Source of the DNA: Xanthostigma xanthostigma | Taxonomy: Eukaryota; Arthropoda; Insecta; Raphidioptera; Raphidiidae | Direction: 5' to 3' | NCBI GenBank assembly: GCA_963575645.1 | Contig: OY754469.1 | Span: forward strand, 41,622,753-41,686,752 | Length of the DNA stretch: 64,000 nucleotides | Part shown: in pieces, positions 20,880 to 31,345 of the stretch | How the letters are laid out: the number at the start of each line of letters is the position of its first letter | Numbering within the stretch: the first letter of the stretch is position 1 | Notes under the pieces: model-generated | Seen by the model: the letters and a program-made list of their open reading frames with translations, nothing else | Databases searched by the model: none | What the model was told of the DNA's origin: nothing | Program-made: the position numbers and the translations under genes

Positions 20880-21130
20880 ACGAAATTACTGTTATATTTT
20901 ATTGTGAAAAATAACTCTAATAATTTAGAGTGATGATGATCCTGTTTCAATGAGAAGATTAAAAAGAAAGAATCCTGGTAGCATAGTATCGATGAACAAA
21001 ACAAATACTGAAGGTTTTTATTGCATTTTATTGTCTGACGTTTCGGCAATCTTTATGCCATCTTCGGAGAATCAATGCTGTCTGTTTTCTCAGTATTGTT
21101 GTTATGTATAAAAGGTGTATAAAAGGTATC
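20880..21130 (-). mobile_element. Family B (Penelope-like) terminal repeat
   Basis: About 250 bp that is nearly the reverse complement of 56060-56300, including the end TCTAATAATTTAGAGTGATG and the block ATTGCATTTTATTGTCTGAC. It encloses a hammerhead-like motif at 21030-21077. No RT ORF. It is assigned to Penelope-like elements by this ribozyme-like motif, not by coding sequence. Confidence 0.55.
21030..21077 (-). ncRNA. Hammerhead-like ribozyme motif, family B copy 1
   Basis: Read on the minus strand: stem I 5' side ATTG-AT-TCT, core CCGAAGA (canonical CTGANGA has T at position two), one extra T, stem II GGCA/TGCC, GAAA, C, the cleavage triplet GTC, and stem I 3' side AGACAAT. Stem I pairs as TCT/AGA and ATTG/CAAT around a two-base bulge. 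The U4-to-C change in both family B copies probably weakens catalysis. Confidence 0.5.
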
Positions 21131-22545
21131 AAAATTAATATTTTTCTTGAAGAACGACTTGATTTTTACTGAAAACTGTATAAATGTGTCTATGTTACTA
21201 GTTTAAAATTATACTATTATATTATATATTATATTTTATGTTAAAACTCACAATAAATAAAAAAAATAAAATAAAAGTTCTTCACAGAAGTGTCATTATC
21301 ATAAAAAAATGACGCATTTCCGAACCCCAAGTGATCGAGGTTAAATCATCCAAATAATAGTCATAGTTCTTCTCCCGAGAGAAAGCCGAGCAATTACCGG
21401 TCACACTATATGTAAACAGACAAAAAAATGACGAAAACTAAAAATTTACTCTAGTAATCTTTGAAAACTGTACATTTGCAGACTAAGTTACGATTTTATT
21501 TATTTGTATTAATTAAACTAATTTCTGTAATTAAAATTTATGATAAAATCAAAACAGTCAGTCGATTTATTCCTCTTTCGTTAACTATCTGTAATTTACG
21601 AGTTTGCTGGACGACTTGGTGCAATAAATTTTATAAATGGGTGACCTTATAAACAGATAGTTTATGTAGTGTACACAATATCGGTATATACACTTATAAA
21701 ACCCACCCTCCATTTCCTATAGTTTAAATATTTCAACACCCTTGAGGTCTCGCTGGATGAATCTCGAAAGGGACACCATATCTAAATTGCCGATCTTAGA
21801 CAATTTATTATTTTTTCGGTTTGATCGCGAATTAAATGTTTCCGACTCTCCATTTGCGTATCTGTGGTCACATGTCAAAAATACTTAAGTTAAGTTTTTA
21901 CTCAAATAAAATTATTGATGTTCAATGCAGATTTATATACAGTAATTATACAAATGTTCACTGTTCGCTATAATGAGAACAAATGTTACTGTAACGAACT
22001 TAAGTAGTTATTTATTCGGTTTATTTGTTCTTCAGGTAGCTATTCCTCCGAATAAATAGCGATAATTCAATTCTGTCTTACTTCTAGGTTATAAATATTT
22101 ATTCGCCTGATGAAATAATAATAGCCGCCACGTAGATCATAATACGTAAACTATAAACGTGGAGTATTATATCTACAGTTAACTCTTGTGAATTTATTTA
22201 CGTGTTACATAAATCACTGTGTACCGTGGTCACAGATATACAGTTTAGCTTATGACGTCTTTCTGGCTTATTTCCCCTTTTCGAGATTTATACTTATCGT
22301 GGTCTATGAATTTGATCACTGATGTTAGCTTGCCGAATATCTGGTTTTGTTACCGGGGCAGATTTATAAACACGTTTTCATAACAAGTTCTTGAATAAAA
22401 ATCAATATTTATAACGCTCTGATAGATTAAAATGATAACTGAATAAAAAATCAAGATGTGATGGAAAGCAGCTAATTTTATAGGACTTCGTGTAAAAATA
22501 CTTCTAAAGTAAGAGAAACATCTTCAAAACTGTACACGACCACAC
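21131..22545. other. No gene recognised
   Basis: AT-rich sequence without ORFs above 63 codons, and without clear mobile-element termini. Confidence 0.3.
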
Positions 22546-23102
22546 TTAAGGGGAGGTATCCATCTAGGAGCCAGAAAAGAAGGTCTATCTTGTGGATTTT
22601 TTCAAGGATGTGAATTTTTGGTTTTGAAGTTTTACTATCTAAAAGTACACACATTCAGAAATATTACCTACGTTTATTTTTTTTATTTAAAAATATCTAA
22701 CTTTGACAAGATTATTGTATGATTTTTGGAACGCCGTAAAAAGATCCGTACCCACTGGCGTTTCTTCAAAAATCATCTAAAACAAAAAAAAAATATATAT
22801 ATTATTAAATTAGATACTATAATCTAGTACTTGTTATAGATGATTTTGAAAATATCGATTTAAGACAAAATGGCGGATGTTTGAACATAAATAGCGATTT
22901 TTGGACCAAAAATTAATTACTATTATTATGCCTATACTTAAAACTAAAACTAAGTAACCAAAAGTCGCGATTTGACTGCTGTACTGTGCAGTCGTGTTTA
23001 AATTTGTTCTGTGAATAATTAGTGACTAACTATATTTTACAATATATTCGTGATATTCTCTTTGTTAAATGTCAATGCATCCGTGCAAAGACATTTAATA
23101 AA

Positions 23103-24287
23103 ATGCAATTTGAGAGTGACGGCTTTCAGGCCGCTACTGTTCCCACATCCAAAAAGCGTAAAGTTACGCCTAGTACTAACTTAAGCTTAACATATAACGT
23201 TCCAACTAATAATAAGTATGCTGCTCTTCCGAATTCTGAAGAAGAAGAAGAAGATGATGAAAGCATGGATGAAGACGAAGCTGGACCAAGTGGTGTTGAT
23301 AGACAAGATAGATCTCCAAGGGGTGAGTCTAAAATACCTAAATCGCCCAAACCTCCACCGATAGTGTTGTACGGAATGCTAAAAAACCAAGTTAAAGCGC
23401 TTGAAGACCTTAAGGAAAACCTAGATGAAGATTTCCAATTAAAATACAGGCATGATCGTATTATTTTTTACACCAAAAATATAAATGATTATAACAAACT
23501 TAAAAAAATCATTGATGACTCAAAACTTGAATATCATACGTATACTCCCGATTCTGACAAAGAAATTAAAATGGTACTGAAAAATATTCCACCTAATTTT
23601 CCGATCGAAGAAATAAAACAGGAATTAGAAAATAAAAATCTACAAATTAAAAAAGTTACCCAAATGACCAAAAAATCTCAAGATAAAATAATAAAATTCC
23701 CCATGTTTATAATTTATTTTGCAAGCAACACAAACCTAAATGAAATTAAAAAAATAACATCTTTGTTCTATTATAAAATAACATGGGAGAAATATAAAAA
23801 TAGATCAGCAGTTACACAGTGCTTTAATTGCCAACGCTTTGGGCACGTTGCCCAAAATTGTCATAGACTCTCCAAGTGCTTAAAGTGCACAGAAAACCAC
23901 ATAACATCGGACTGCCCCCATGAAACCATATCATCACCCGAATGTGCCAACTGCTCAGGGACTCACTTAGCTAACTCCAAAGAGTGTCCGATTTATAAAA
24001 AACAAATGGAAATTAAAAATCAAAGTAAACACTCTCACTTTCAATTTCGTAAAAGTGAATTCCCTCAACTAGCGCCCACAAATCAAAGAGAATCCGTCTC
24101 GTCAACTAACAACAAGACAAATCCTGGTGATGACATAGTGTCTCTAATAAAATCATTGTTAAAAGATATAAACATCACTAAGGTTTATAACACAATTAAA
24201 AGTACCCTAGTTAAATTAGCTTCAACCGAAGACAATTTATCAAAACTTATAATAATTTTCGAATCAGTGTGTCAATTCTTAGGGTAA
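23103..24287 (+). CDS. Jockey ORF1: Gag-like zinc-knuckle protein
   Basis: 394 aa from the first in-frame ATG at 23103; the frame is open upstream to a GTG at 23022, not preferred. Residues 15-21 contain TSKKRKV, which resembles the SV40-type nuclear localisation core. An acidic run (EEEEEDDESMDEDEAG) follows near residues 45-62. The middle (about 110-230) fits the PRE_C2HC region found N-terminal to the knuckles in Jockey Gag proteins. Then come three CCHC knuckles: CFNCQRFGHVAQNC, CLKCTENHITSDC and CANCSGTHLANSKEC (the last with wider spacing). It binds element RNA and forms the RNP with ORF2. The stop at 24285-24287 is 5 nt before the ORF2 ATG. Confidence 0.9.
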   Translation: MQFESDGFQAATVPTSKKRKVTPSTNLSLTYNVPTNNKYAALPNSEEEEEDDESMDEDEAGPSGVDRQDRSPRGESKIPKSPKPPPIVLYGMLKNQVKALEDLKENLDEDFQLKYRHDRIIFYTKNINDYNKLKKIIDDSKLEYHTYTPDSDKEIKMVLKNIPPNFPIEEIKQELENKNLQIKKVTQMTKKSQDKIIKFPMFIIYFASNTNLNEIKKITSLFYYKITWEKYKNRSAVTQCFNCQRFGHVAQNCHRLSKCLKCTENHITSDCPHETISSPECANCSGTHLANSKECPIYKKQMEIKNQSKHSHFQFRKSEFPQLAPTNQRESVSSTNNKTNPGDDIVSLIKSLLKDINITKVYNTIKSTLVKLASTEDNLSKLIIIFESVCQFLG

Positions 24288-24292
24288 TAAAC

Positions 24293-26992
24293 ATGAATCC
24301 AATCAATGTATTATTTTGGAATGCTAACTCCATAAAAAATAAAATCGTTGAACTTAATGATATGATAAATATGTACAAATTCGATATTATTGGATTATGT
24401 GAAACCAAACTTAATGAGAAGCATAAACTGAAAGCTACTGGATTTACTATATATCGCCACGACTATACCGCCAATAGCGCTGGCGTAGCAATCATGGTAA
24501 GTAACTCAATTCAGCACTCACAAATCTTTATAAACCACATTAACATTGAAGCAGTTGCCGTAAAGATTATTTTAGAACGAAATTCCTCTCTAACCATAGT
24601 CTGCATGTATAATCGACCCAATAATTTAATAAAAAGACAAGATCTAGACAAAATCTTTACTCTTGACTCTAAAGTCATTGTCATGGGCGACCTCAACAGT
24701 AAGCATATTGCGTGGAACTGTTTTGCGAATAATCGTAATGGCAAATATTTATTAGAATACTCACAATTAAAAAATGTTGAAATTAAAGCCCCCAATGAGC
24801 CAACTTTTTACCCAAGAAATAACTTAAATCATCCAAGCGTAATTGACATTATGTTAATTAAAAATATAAGAAATATAACAAACCCAGTCGCTATGACCAA
24901 ACTTAGTTCTGATCATAATCCAGTAGCTTTCAAACTAAATGCTAGCATAACTCGTAATGTTACAAACATAAAATATAACTTTAAAACTGCTGACTGGAAA
25001 AAATATAAAGAATATATAAATCTGCATTTGACCCACAATCCAAATATCAAAAACACTACTGACCTGGAAAATGCTACTTATCATCTTATTACAACAATTA
25101 ATCTAGCTTGTAAAAATAGCGTACCCAAAACTAAATTTACCTCTAAGGTCCTAAAGTTACCTGAAAATATAAAAAATCTAATAAAAACTAAAAATACTAT
25201 TAGACGATATTTTCAAAGATACCGTAATCAATTCTACAAACAACTACTAACTTCACATGAGAACCAAGTTAAATTAGAAATTAATAAATGGAGAAATGAA
25301 TCGTGGAACGCATTCTTAAGTACCCTCCAGCCTCAAGACAACTCCCTGTGGAAAATAAGCAAAAAACTAAAATTCAATGGTGCTAGTGTGCTACCACCTT
25401 TACGTTCAAATACAACTGTCGATAATTATGTATACAATGTTATTGATAAAGCCAATATTCTTGCAAACCAATTCGAGTCTGTGCACAAACAAAACGATGA
25501 ATTAGGAACTATACATTACCACAAAATTGTAAACAAAACCTGCAGAGAATATTTTAGCGATAAATGTAAAGTTCATAATAACTACAAACTAACTACCCCC
25601 AAAGAAGTTAAATGTATAATAAAAAATTTGAAAAATAACAAAGCACCAGGACCAGATGAAATCAATAACATTATGTTAAAAAATTTACCAGTAAAAGGTT
25701 TTATATGTATCACAGTAATAATAAATGCAATTCTTAAGTTTGCTTACTTTCCACAGCAATGGAAGGTGTCGAAGGTTGTTGCAATACCCAAACCTGGAAA
25801 AAACCACTCTTGTGCTGAAAATTATAGGCCTATAAGTCTGCTAAATACCATTAGTAAAGTTGTAGAAAAAATCTACTGCACAAGAATTAATTCTTTCATC
25901 AAATCGAATAACCTACTAATACACGAGCAATTTGGATTCAGAGCAAATCATTCAACCACAGCTCAACTGGCGCGACTAGTTGATCATATTAGCGACGGAT
26001 TTAATCTACATAAGCATACTGGTCTGGTTCTTCTGGATATTGCAAAAGCTTTCGACACTGTCTGGCATAAGGGTTTAATCTTTAAATTGATTAAGCTAAA
26101 TTTCCCAAAATTTATAATATATTTTGTAAAATCGTACCTGCATGACAGGAAAATGTACGTCAATTTAAATAACACAAACTCAAGCTGTAGGCCTGTAACG
26201 GCAGGGGTCCCACAGGGTTCATTGCTGGGCCCTATACTCTTCACTATATTCATCAATGACATCCCGAAAACAAAAAATGTCAATATGGCTTTATATGCGG
26301 ATGACACAGCATTATTTTGTACTTCCTATCGAGCAGATACGATCATTAAAAACCTACAAAACTCAATAAATAAGATTTGTCTGTACTTCCACAGATGGAA
26401 AATAAAAATTAGTGCCCCCAAAACGGAAGCCATCTTATTTACTAGAAGGAGGCCCATAGTAATAAAAAACATTACCATCAATAACAATATGATTCAATGG
26501 TCAAAAAAGATTAAATATCTAGGAATGTTATTAGATCGAGGACTATATTTTACTGACCACATTAATTATCTAAGAGACAAGGCTTATGCTATCATGCATT
26601 GTTTTTATTCTATTTTTAATAAAAAGTCCGAACTAAATACCAAAAATAAAACCATTATATATAAAGCTTGCATCAGATCAATTTTAACATACGCTGCACC
26701 TGTATGGAGTAATACCTCTAAAACTAACTTGAAAAAGCTACAAGTTATTCAAAATAAATGCATTAGAATCATAGGTAATTTTCCCTACTATACTAAGATC
26801 AAAACAATGCATGATATCATAAGTCTTGAATATCTGGATCAGTTCATTTTCAACATTGCAACCAATTTTTTCAATAAATGTAAAAATAATAATAATCCAT
26901 TTATAAATTATATAGGTAACTATAACATCAATAAATTACAATATAAAAAATATTCCCATAAGAGAGTTAAGCATATTCTTCTTAAAAACTAA
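24293..26992 (+). CDS. Jockey ORF2: AP endonuclease + reverse transcriptase
   Basis: 899 aa from the ATG at 24293. The frame is open further upstream into ORF1, but the only nearby alternative is GTG. The endonuclease domain (1-215) has NANSI (10-14), CETKL (36-40), MYNRPN (105-110), GDLNSKH (132-138), IDIML (184-188) and SSDHNP (205-210). The RT has NNKAPGPDEI (448-457), YRPISLLNTISKVVEK (511-526), EQFGFR (545-550), LLDIAKAFDTVWH (580-592), GVPQGSLLGPILF (638-650) and the catalytic YADD (668-671). The C-terminus lacks an RNase H domain, as in Jockey. No stops or frameshifts. It performs target-primed reverse transcription in the nucleus, probably translated by reinitiation after ORF1. Clade assignment is secure from motif style; activity is inferred. 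Confidence 0.94.
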   Translation: MNPINVLFWNANSIKNKIVELNDMINMYKFDIIGLCETKLNEKHKLKATGFTIYRHDYTANSAGVAIMVSNSIQHSQIFINHINIEAVAVKIILERNSSLTIVCMYNRPNNLIKRQDLDKIFTLDSKVIVMGDLNSKHIAWNCFANNRNGKYLLEYSQLKNVEIKAPNEPTFYPRNNLNHPSVIDIMLIKNIRNITNPVAMTKLSSDHNPVAFKLNASITRNVTNIKYNFKTADWKKYKEYINLHLTHNPNIKNTTDLENATYHLITTINLACKNSVPKTKFTSKVLKLPENIKNLIKTKNTIRRYFQRYRNQFYKQLLTSHENQVKLEINKWRNESWNAFLSTLQPQDNSLWKISKKLKFNGASVLPPLRSNTTVDNYVYNVIDKANILANQFESVHKQNDELGTIHYHKIVNKTCREYFSDKCKVHNNYKLTTPKEVKCIIKNLKNNKAPGPDEINNIMLKNLPVKGFICITVIINAILKFAYFPQQWKVSKVVAIPKPGKNHSCAENYRPISLLNTISKVVEKIYCTRINSFIKSNNLLIHEQFGFRANHSTTAQLARLVDHISDGFNLHKHTGLVLLDIAKAFDTVWHKGLIFKLIKLNFPKFIIYFVKSYLHDRKMYVNLNNTNSSCRPVTAGVPQGSLLGPILFTIFINDIPKTKNVNMALYADDTALFCTSYRADTIIKNLQNSINKICLYFHRWKIKISAPKTEAILFTRRRPIVIKNITINNNMIQWSKKIKYLGMLLDRGLYFTDHINYLRDKAYAIMHCFYSIFNKKSELNTKNKTIIYKACIRSILTYAAPVWSNTSKTNLKKLQVIQNKCIRIIGNFPYYTKIKTMHDIISLEYLDQFIFNIATNFFNKCKNNNNPFINYIGNYNINKLQYKKYSHKRVKHILLKN

Positions 26993-27194
26993 GAAATAAT
27001 AAAACCCAAAAGAACCAGTTTTTTTTTCCCAATTTTTTCTGGAAAAATACAAAATAGCCAAACTACTTTCCTCTATGTACATTGTACACAGAAATAAAAA
27101 ATAACTCAGCTGGTTGTGGTAATTATTACCGGGTACGCTATTAAAAAACCAGTATTTTTTAAGTTTTGTACAAAGCTTTTATATGTAATAAGAC

Positions 27195-27220
27195 AATAAA
27201 GTATTTTTATCTTATCTTAT
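27195..27220 (+). terminator. Jockey polyadenylation signal and TTATC tail
   Basis: AATAAA at 27195-27200 precedes a T-rich stretch and about three TTATC/TCTTA units that abut the target duplication. The short-repeat end, not poly(A), suggests that reverse transcription starts on a specific 3' sequence. Confidence 0.7.
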
Positions 27221-27522
27221 CTAAGTAACCAAAAAAAAAAATATCCTATGACAAGTACTAGATTATAGTATCTAATTTAATAATATTTTAGTTTTTTTTT
27301 GTTTTAGATGATTTTTAAAGAAACGCCAGTGGGTACCGATTACGCAGATCTTTTTACGGCGCTCCAAAGATCGTACAATAATCTTGTCAGATGAACATAA
27401 TATTTGAATGTGTATACTTTTAGATAGTAAACCTCTAAATCCAAGAATTCACCTAGTTTCCCTTGAAAAAATTCACAAAAATGACCTTCTTTTCCGGCTC
27501 CTAGGTGGATATCTCCCCTTAA

Positions 27523-28271
27523 GGCCTAGTAAAATTTCGAAAAATATTTAAATTTAACAATCGACAGCAAATCAATTGTGTATCCACATTTTACCATTCC
27601 AACCCACAAGTGGGGAATGGTACTAGTTAAGGTCAAAAATCACATATTATGTAGCTAATCATGACAACGAATAGCAAATATCGTATTGAATACTAGACAT
27701 TACCCGCGTCACCTCACGCGATATCAGAAATTCTATTCTCTTTATTATATTATATCAAATGTCAATATTTTTGAAGTTGGAATGGTCCCGTCACCCAATT
27801 GGCTGGAATTTTTTTTAGAAAGATATATTATGATATGGATTTTAACATAACAAAATGAATCGCAGATTTTATAAGCTAAACATGATACAGAAGACATTCT
27901 TTATTCAGAAAACGTTTATTTTACACTTTTAGAAAGAAACTTTCCACAAACATCATTAAAAATGAGCAAAACAGAAATCATGGAACATGGCGTGCAAAAA
28001 AAAATAATTTATTCAAATTTCATTTGAGTTTTTATCAAAGTGACTGTATGAATAAAAAAATAGGTTGAAAATTTTAAATATTCAATGGATGTTCCGGCAA
28101 CTTCTACACCACTGTTACGTGGTTTCTATGAATATTAAAATGTTTGCGCCTTTTAATTATTTTTTTCATTAAAATCGAGCAATGTAATGAATGACGATAG
28201 CCCACGTTTTAATTGAACTTGAAATTTTATTGATTGACCTACAAATGAATCTCGCTTGAATTTAAACTAGC
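27523..28271. other. No gene; one small shared repeat
   Basis: A 50-bp block at about 27768-27820 (TTGAAGTTGGAATGGTCC, GGCTGGAATTTTTT) recurs at 50370-50418. Nothing else recognised. Confidence 0.35.
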
Positions 28272-28540
28272 TACCGAGCGGGGTGGCGTAGCGGTGAGAG
28301 CACTAGACTCGCATTCGGGTTCGAATCCCAGCGGGGGCAGATGTGGCTGGAACTTTTTCCTGCTATCTCTCGCCGAGAAACGGTAATTCCTGTACCGGCC
28401 ATCTTGTTGAGGTTTTCCGTGATTTCCCTCAATAATTCCAGATAAAATATCGAAATAGTTCCTTATTCAAGGCCATGGCCGATTACCTGTCAAATTCCTA
28501 TGCTCAAAATTTGCCTACCTTAAAAAAAAATCCTTCATTC
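28272..28540 (+). mobile_element. tRNA-headed SINE, copy 1
   Basis: A tRNA-like head (about 28274-28340) has an A-box region GTGGCGTAGCGGTGAG and a B-box GGTTCGAATCC. A body follows with GGTAATTCCTGTACCGGCC and GAGGTTTTCCGTGATTTCC, then a short A-run near 28522. These body blocks match a SINE type widespread in insects. Transcription would be by RNA polymerase III; mobilisation depends on a LINE. Copy 2 is at 58276-58566. Confidence 0.8.
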
Positions 28541-29121
28541 GTCCATTGCTATTAATTAAGTTGAGGTTTAAAAATTGCAGAAAATAACGGGAAGTGTGAT
28601 AGATGGAAAATAGTAATGGTGCGAATGGCGTCTGTTATGACATAAAGTCGAGAAACGGACGTTAAACGCATTATCATTATTATTATATAGATGAGTGTAC
28701 CAAAATAAATTTTTACAATTGTTAAAATTTTGTATTTCTAAAAATCTGTTAACGCTGTGGCTATATTTCATGTGCGTTTATATAAATAGTTCTTGATTAT
28801 AACGAGTCATATTTGAGTAACAAACTACAGTTTTGTCACTCTCATGCATATTATAGACGTTATAAAACACATTTACACCTGTGACGTGACTGACGACAAT
28901 ATGCAAACCTACTACTTATGTAAATCTCTTCAGTTAGTGTTGATTAACATCGCATATACACATAATATAACAACAAACACTCACATAAGTGCATGCCTAT
29001 ATTAATTATAAACACAGGTTGGTTCAACTCTTGTTATGAACGGATCAGGTTTCCATCTCTGCAATAAACTTGTGCTGAGATGCAGAAAATATTGTCAGAA
29101 AATTGTGATTTGACAAAGACC
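28541..29121. other. No gene recognised
   Basis: AT-rich sequence, no paired repeats. Confidence 0.3.
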
Positions 29122-29124
29122 TTA

Positions 29125-29550
29125 AGGCCGCTGCACACGAGGCTAAAAACGCTGCTAGATTCCTTGCTAGATTTGCCTACTAGTTGTCTAGCGCTGGTTT
29201 TCTTGATAGCTGTTAAGTGCTCGCTTCACACGAGACTATTTTTCAAGCGTGTTTTGTGGATAGATTTGGTGCGCGCGCAGTGACAGTTTGAATATAAACA
29301 TTAAACACAGAGCAAAACGTGTCTGTTGTCTGGCAGAATGACGCCATGTGGGCGTTTGTTCAAGTGCCCACGTGAAGATACTGCTTCCTGATTGGTTCTT
29401 GCTCATACCTAGCAACAAATCTAGCAGGGAAAATAGCCCCTGTTCTAATTTTAAAACATATCTTGTGAGCTAGCAAGGCAGCCCGCAGTGACGTCATTTC
29501 CAGCTTCGTACCCAGCCTAGCAGCGTTTCTAGCTTCGTGTGCAGCGGCCT
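29125..29550. mobile_element. Harbinger-like MITE, family N, complete
   Basis: The termini AGGCCGCTGCACACGAGGC and CTTCGTGTGCAGCGGCCT are inverted repeats. They are flanked by a 3-bp duplication TTA (29122-29124 and 29551-29553), as expected for PIF/Harbinger. Related partial copies lie at 15720-15910, 29579-30008 and 46795-47172. No transposase in its 426 bp. Confidence 0.8.
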
Positions 29551-29578
29551 TTAGATTTTAATCATAGGAGCAGTCCAA

Positions 29579-30008
29579 ATACCGCTGCACACGAAACTGA
29601 AAACACTGCTTGGACTTCTGCTGGCTGGCAGGCTGGGTACGAGACTGGAAATAGCGTCGCAACGGTCTCGCCTGTTAGTTCACAAGGTAGATTTTAAAAT
29701 TAGAGCAGGGGCTATTTTTCTTGATAGGTCCTCTACTTGCTCTGAGCAAGGACCAATCAGGCAACAGTATCTCGTCACGTAGGCGACATGAACAAACGCC
29801 CACAAACCAACATGGCGTCATTCTGCTCAGAGTCAGACAACAGACGCGTTTTGTTCTGTGTTTATATTTGAACTGTCACTGCGCGCGCACCAGATCTATC
29901 CACAAAACAAGCTTGAAAATACGTCTCATGTGAGGCGAGCACATAAAAGCAATTAAGAAAACTAGTAGTCAAATCTAGGAAGGAATCTAGCGGCAAATCC
30001 AGCCTCGG
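29579..30008. mobile_element. Harbinger-like MITE, family N, end-deleted copy
   Basis: It starts within the terminal repeat (CCGCTGCACACGAAACTG) and stops inside the other (CCAGCCTCG). It lies just 28 bp from the complete copy, and its interior runs inverted relative to that copy. Confidence 0.7.
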
Positions 30009-30644
30009 GAAGTTGTCAGTCATTAGAACATCAGATTCTACTTACACAAAAACTAAGTATTCATCTATGTAGAAAAGTGTCGCTAAATTTTGATCAAAAC
30101 GCGTTGAAAATTTTTGTTTTGAAATGGAAATTGGACAAAAAAACCATGTAGGTACCTACATACAGTTTAAAAAAAATATCATTTCAAACGATCAATCATT
30201 TTTCTAACCGGATTGTTCTTAAATTAGAATTATTTTCTTATGAAAAAATATAGATCATTGTCAAATCAAATTTTCTGACAATGATCCAGCATTAATGGCA
30301 CAAAATTAATCAGATATGTATATTATACAAGATAATTAACTATTTCTTATTTGTAGAGATTGTGCAAGCAATACTAAAATGTAATTCAAAATGACTATGC
30401 ATACAATCTTACCTACATATTATAAATATAATTGTATTTATATTTCAAATCACAACAATTGAGTAATATGTTAATTGTTTCAAGTTCAACTGTAGTTCTT
30501 TCAATCAGTTGTGATGAGAAGAAATAATATCAAATATTATTATCGAAACATTGCTTAAAAGAACTAAAATTTGTGTAGTTTTGCCAACATCCCAACTTAA
30601 ATTATTTTCTAAAATCAACACAAGATTTTATACAAATCTAAGAT
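30009..30644. other. No gene recognised
   Basis: AT-rich; a short inverted pair near 30250-30285 (ATTGTCA...TGACAAT). No coding signal. Confidence 0.3.
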
Positions 30645-30780
30645 TTGTTCAATAAATAAAATTATCGACCAATTTTTCAGACAATATATTAACAAAATAT
30701 AATTAATACATTAACGTTTCGATCCCGATTTGGATCTTCTTCAGAATGGATCTAAAAATATAAAAAAATAATTAATACTT
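30645..30780 (-). mobile_element. Family A (Penelope-like) terminal repeat, single copy
   Basis: It carries the family A outer segment (ATTATCGACCAATTTTTCAG) followed by the ribozyme-like segment, in minus orientation. There is no inverted partner and no RT. Confidence 0.65.
30709..30748 (-). ncRNA. Hammerhead-like ribozyme motif, family A, intact core
   Basis: Minus strand: stem I CATT, core CTGAAGA (fits CTGANGA), an extra A, stem II GATCC/GGATC with a short loop, GAAA, C, cleavage triplet GTT, stem I partner AATG. All core bases known to be needed are present. Stem III is only ACGT, which is self-complementary, so activity would need dimerisation or a very short stem III. This is the best-preserved copy in the window. 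Confidence 0.6.
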
Positions 30781-31342
30781 ATTTAGTTTCTATTTATTTT
30801 TAACGACATTCGTGAAGATTTTTTTAATATTGAAATATTGAAAAAATAATAACAAACAATTTTTTATTATGTAGTCTAAGATTTGTTCCACTGTGCGTTG
30901 CAAATTTTTTTAGTGATTCGGGAACGGACATTTTAGGCAACTTCTGAGTATACCTTATAATATAATAATATAAACTATATTACGTACTTTTAACATAGTG
31001 TTCAGACTTGCGTGGCTTTAGACTTTAGTACGTTCCCCTAACTAATTTATACATATATTTGAACTCATGAATTACTATTCTAAATATAAAACTACATACT
31101 TGTCATATGTATTTATGCTCTATAATATTTTTAGAAAAAAAAACATGAAAATTAATTTACGCCTACATCCGCTGTGAACCGATAAAATTATTTTGTTGTT
31201 TTACGGAAAAATAATCTATTATTATTATCGTTAAATTGAAAACCAAATATTCTTGCAATTTCCAGTACAATATAGCAACACAAATGTCAATTTGTTATAA
31301 AATATTTTTTTTGTATCTTAACACTTTAACGGACAAACCGGC
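30781..31342. other. No gene recognised
   Basis: AT-rich, short homopolymers only. Confidence 0.3.
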
Positions 31343-31345
31343 TTA

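Larger units (their letters stand above)
22964..27220 (+). mobile_element. Complete Jockey-clade LINE
   Basis: A full-length non-LTR element of about 4.26 kb bounded by a perfect 14-bp target duplication, CTAAGTAACCAAAA, at 22950-22963 and 27221-27234. It has a short 5' UTR (139 bp), ORF1, a 5-nt spacer, ORF2, and a 3' UTR with AATAAA at 27195-27200, ending in short TTATC repeats instead of poly(A). Both ORFs are open, and domain order and motifs are those of the Jockey clade. The precise 5' end and intact coding suggest recent, possibly still active, retrotransposition. Confidence 0.93.
22546..27522. mobile_element. Palindromic TTAA element interrupted by Jockey
   Basis: The left arm 22546-22842 and right arm 27243-27522 are inverted repeats of about 280-300 bp. 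They start at TTAAGGGGAGGTATCC and end at GGATATCTCCCCTTAA, so TTAA is the probable target duplication. Inner ends share GATTATAGTATCTAATTTAA. Removing the LINE leaves about 700 bp with a 100-bp loop. TTAA suggests a piggyBac- or Kolobok-like MITE; no transposase is visible. Confidence 0.82.

Noticed and set aside
23022..24287. Longer Jockey ORF1 starting at GTG 23022
   Set aside because: GTG starts are not usual in animal nuclear genes. ATG at 23103 gives the normal Gag layout.
24269..26992. Longer Jockey ORF2 starting inside ORF1
   Set aside because: The upstream codon is GTG. ATG at 24293 gives the endonuclease its normal N-terminus directly.
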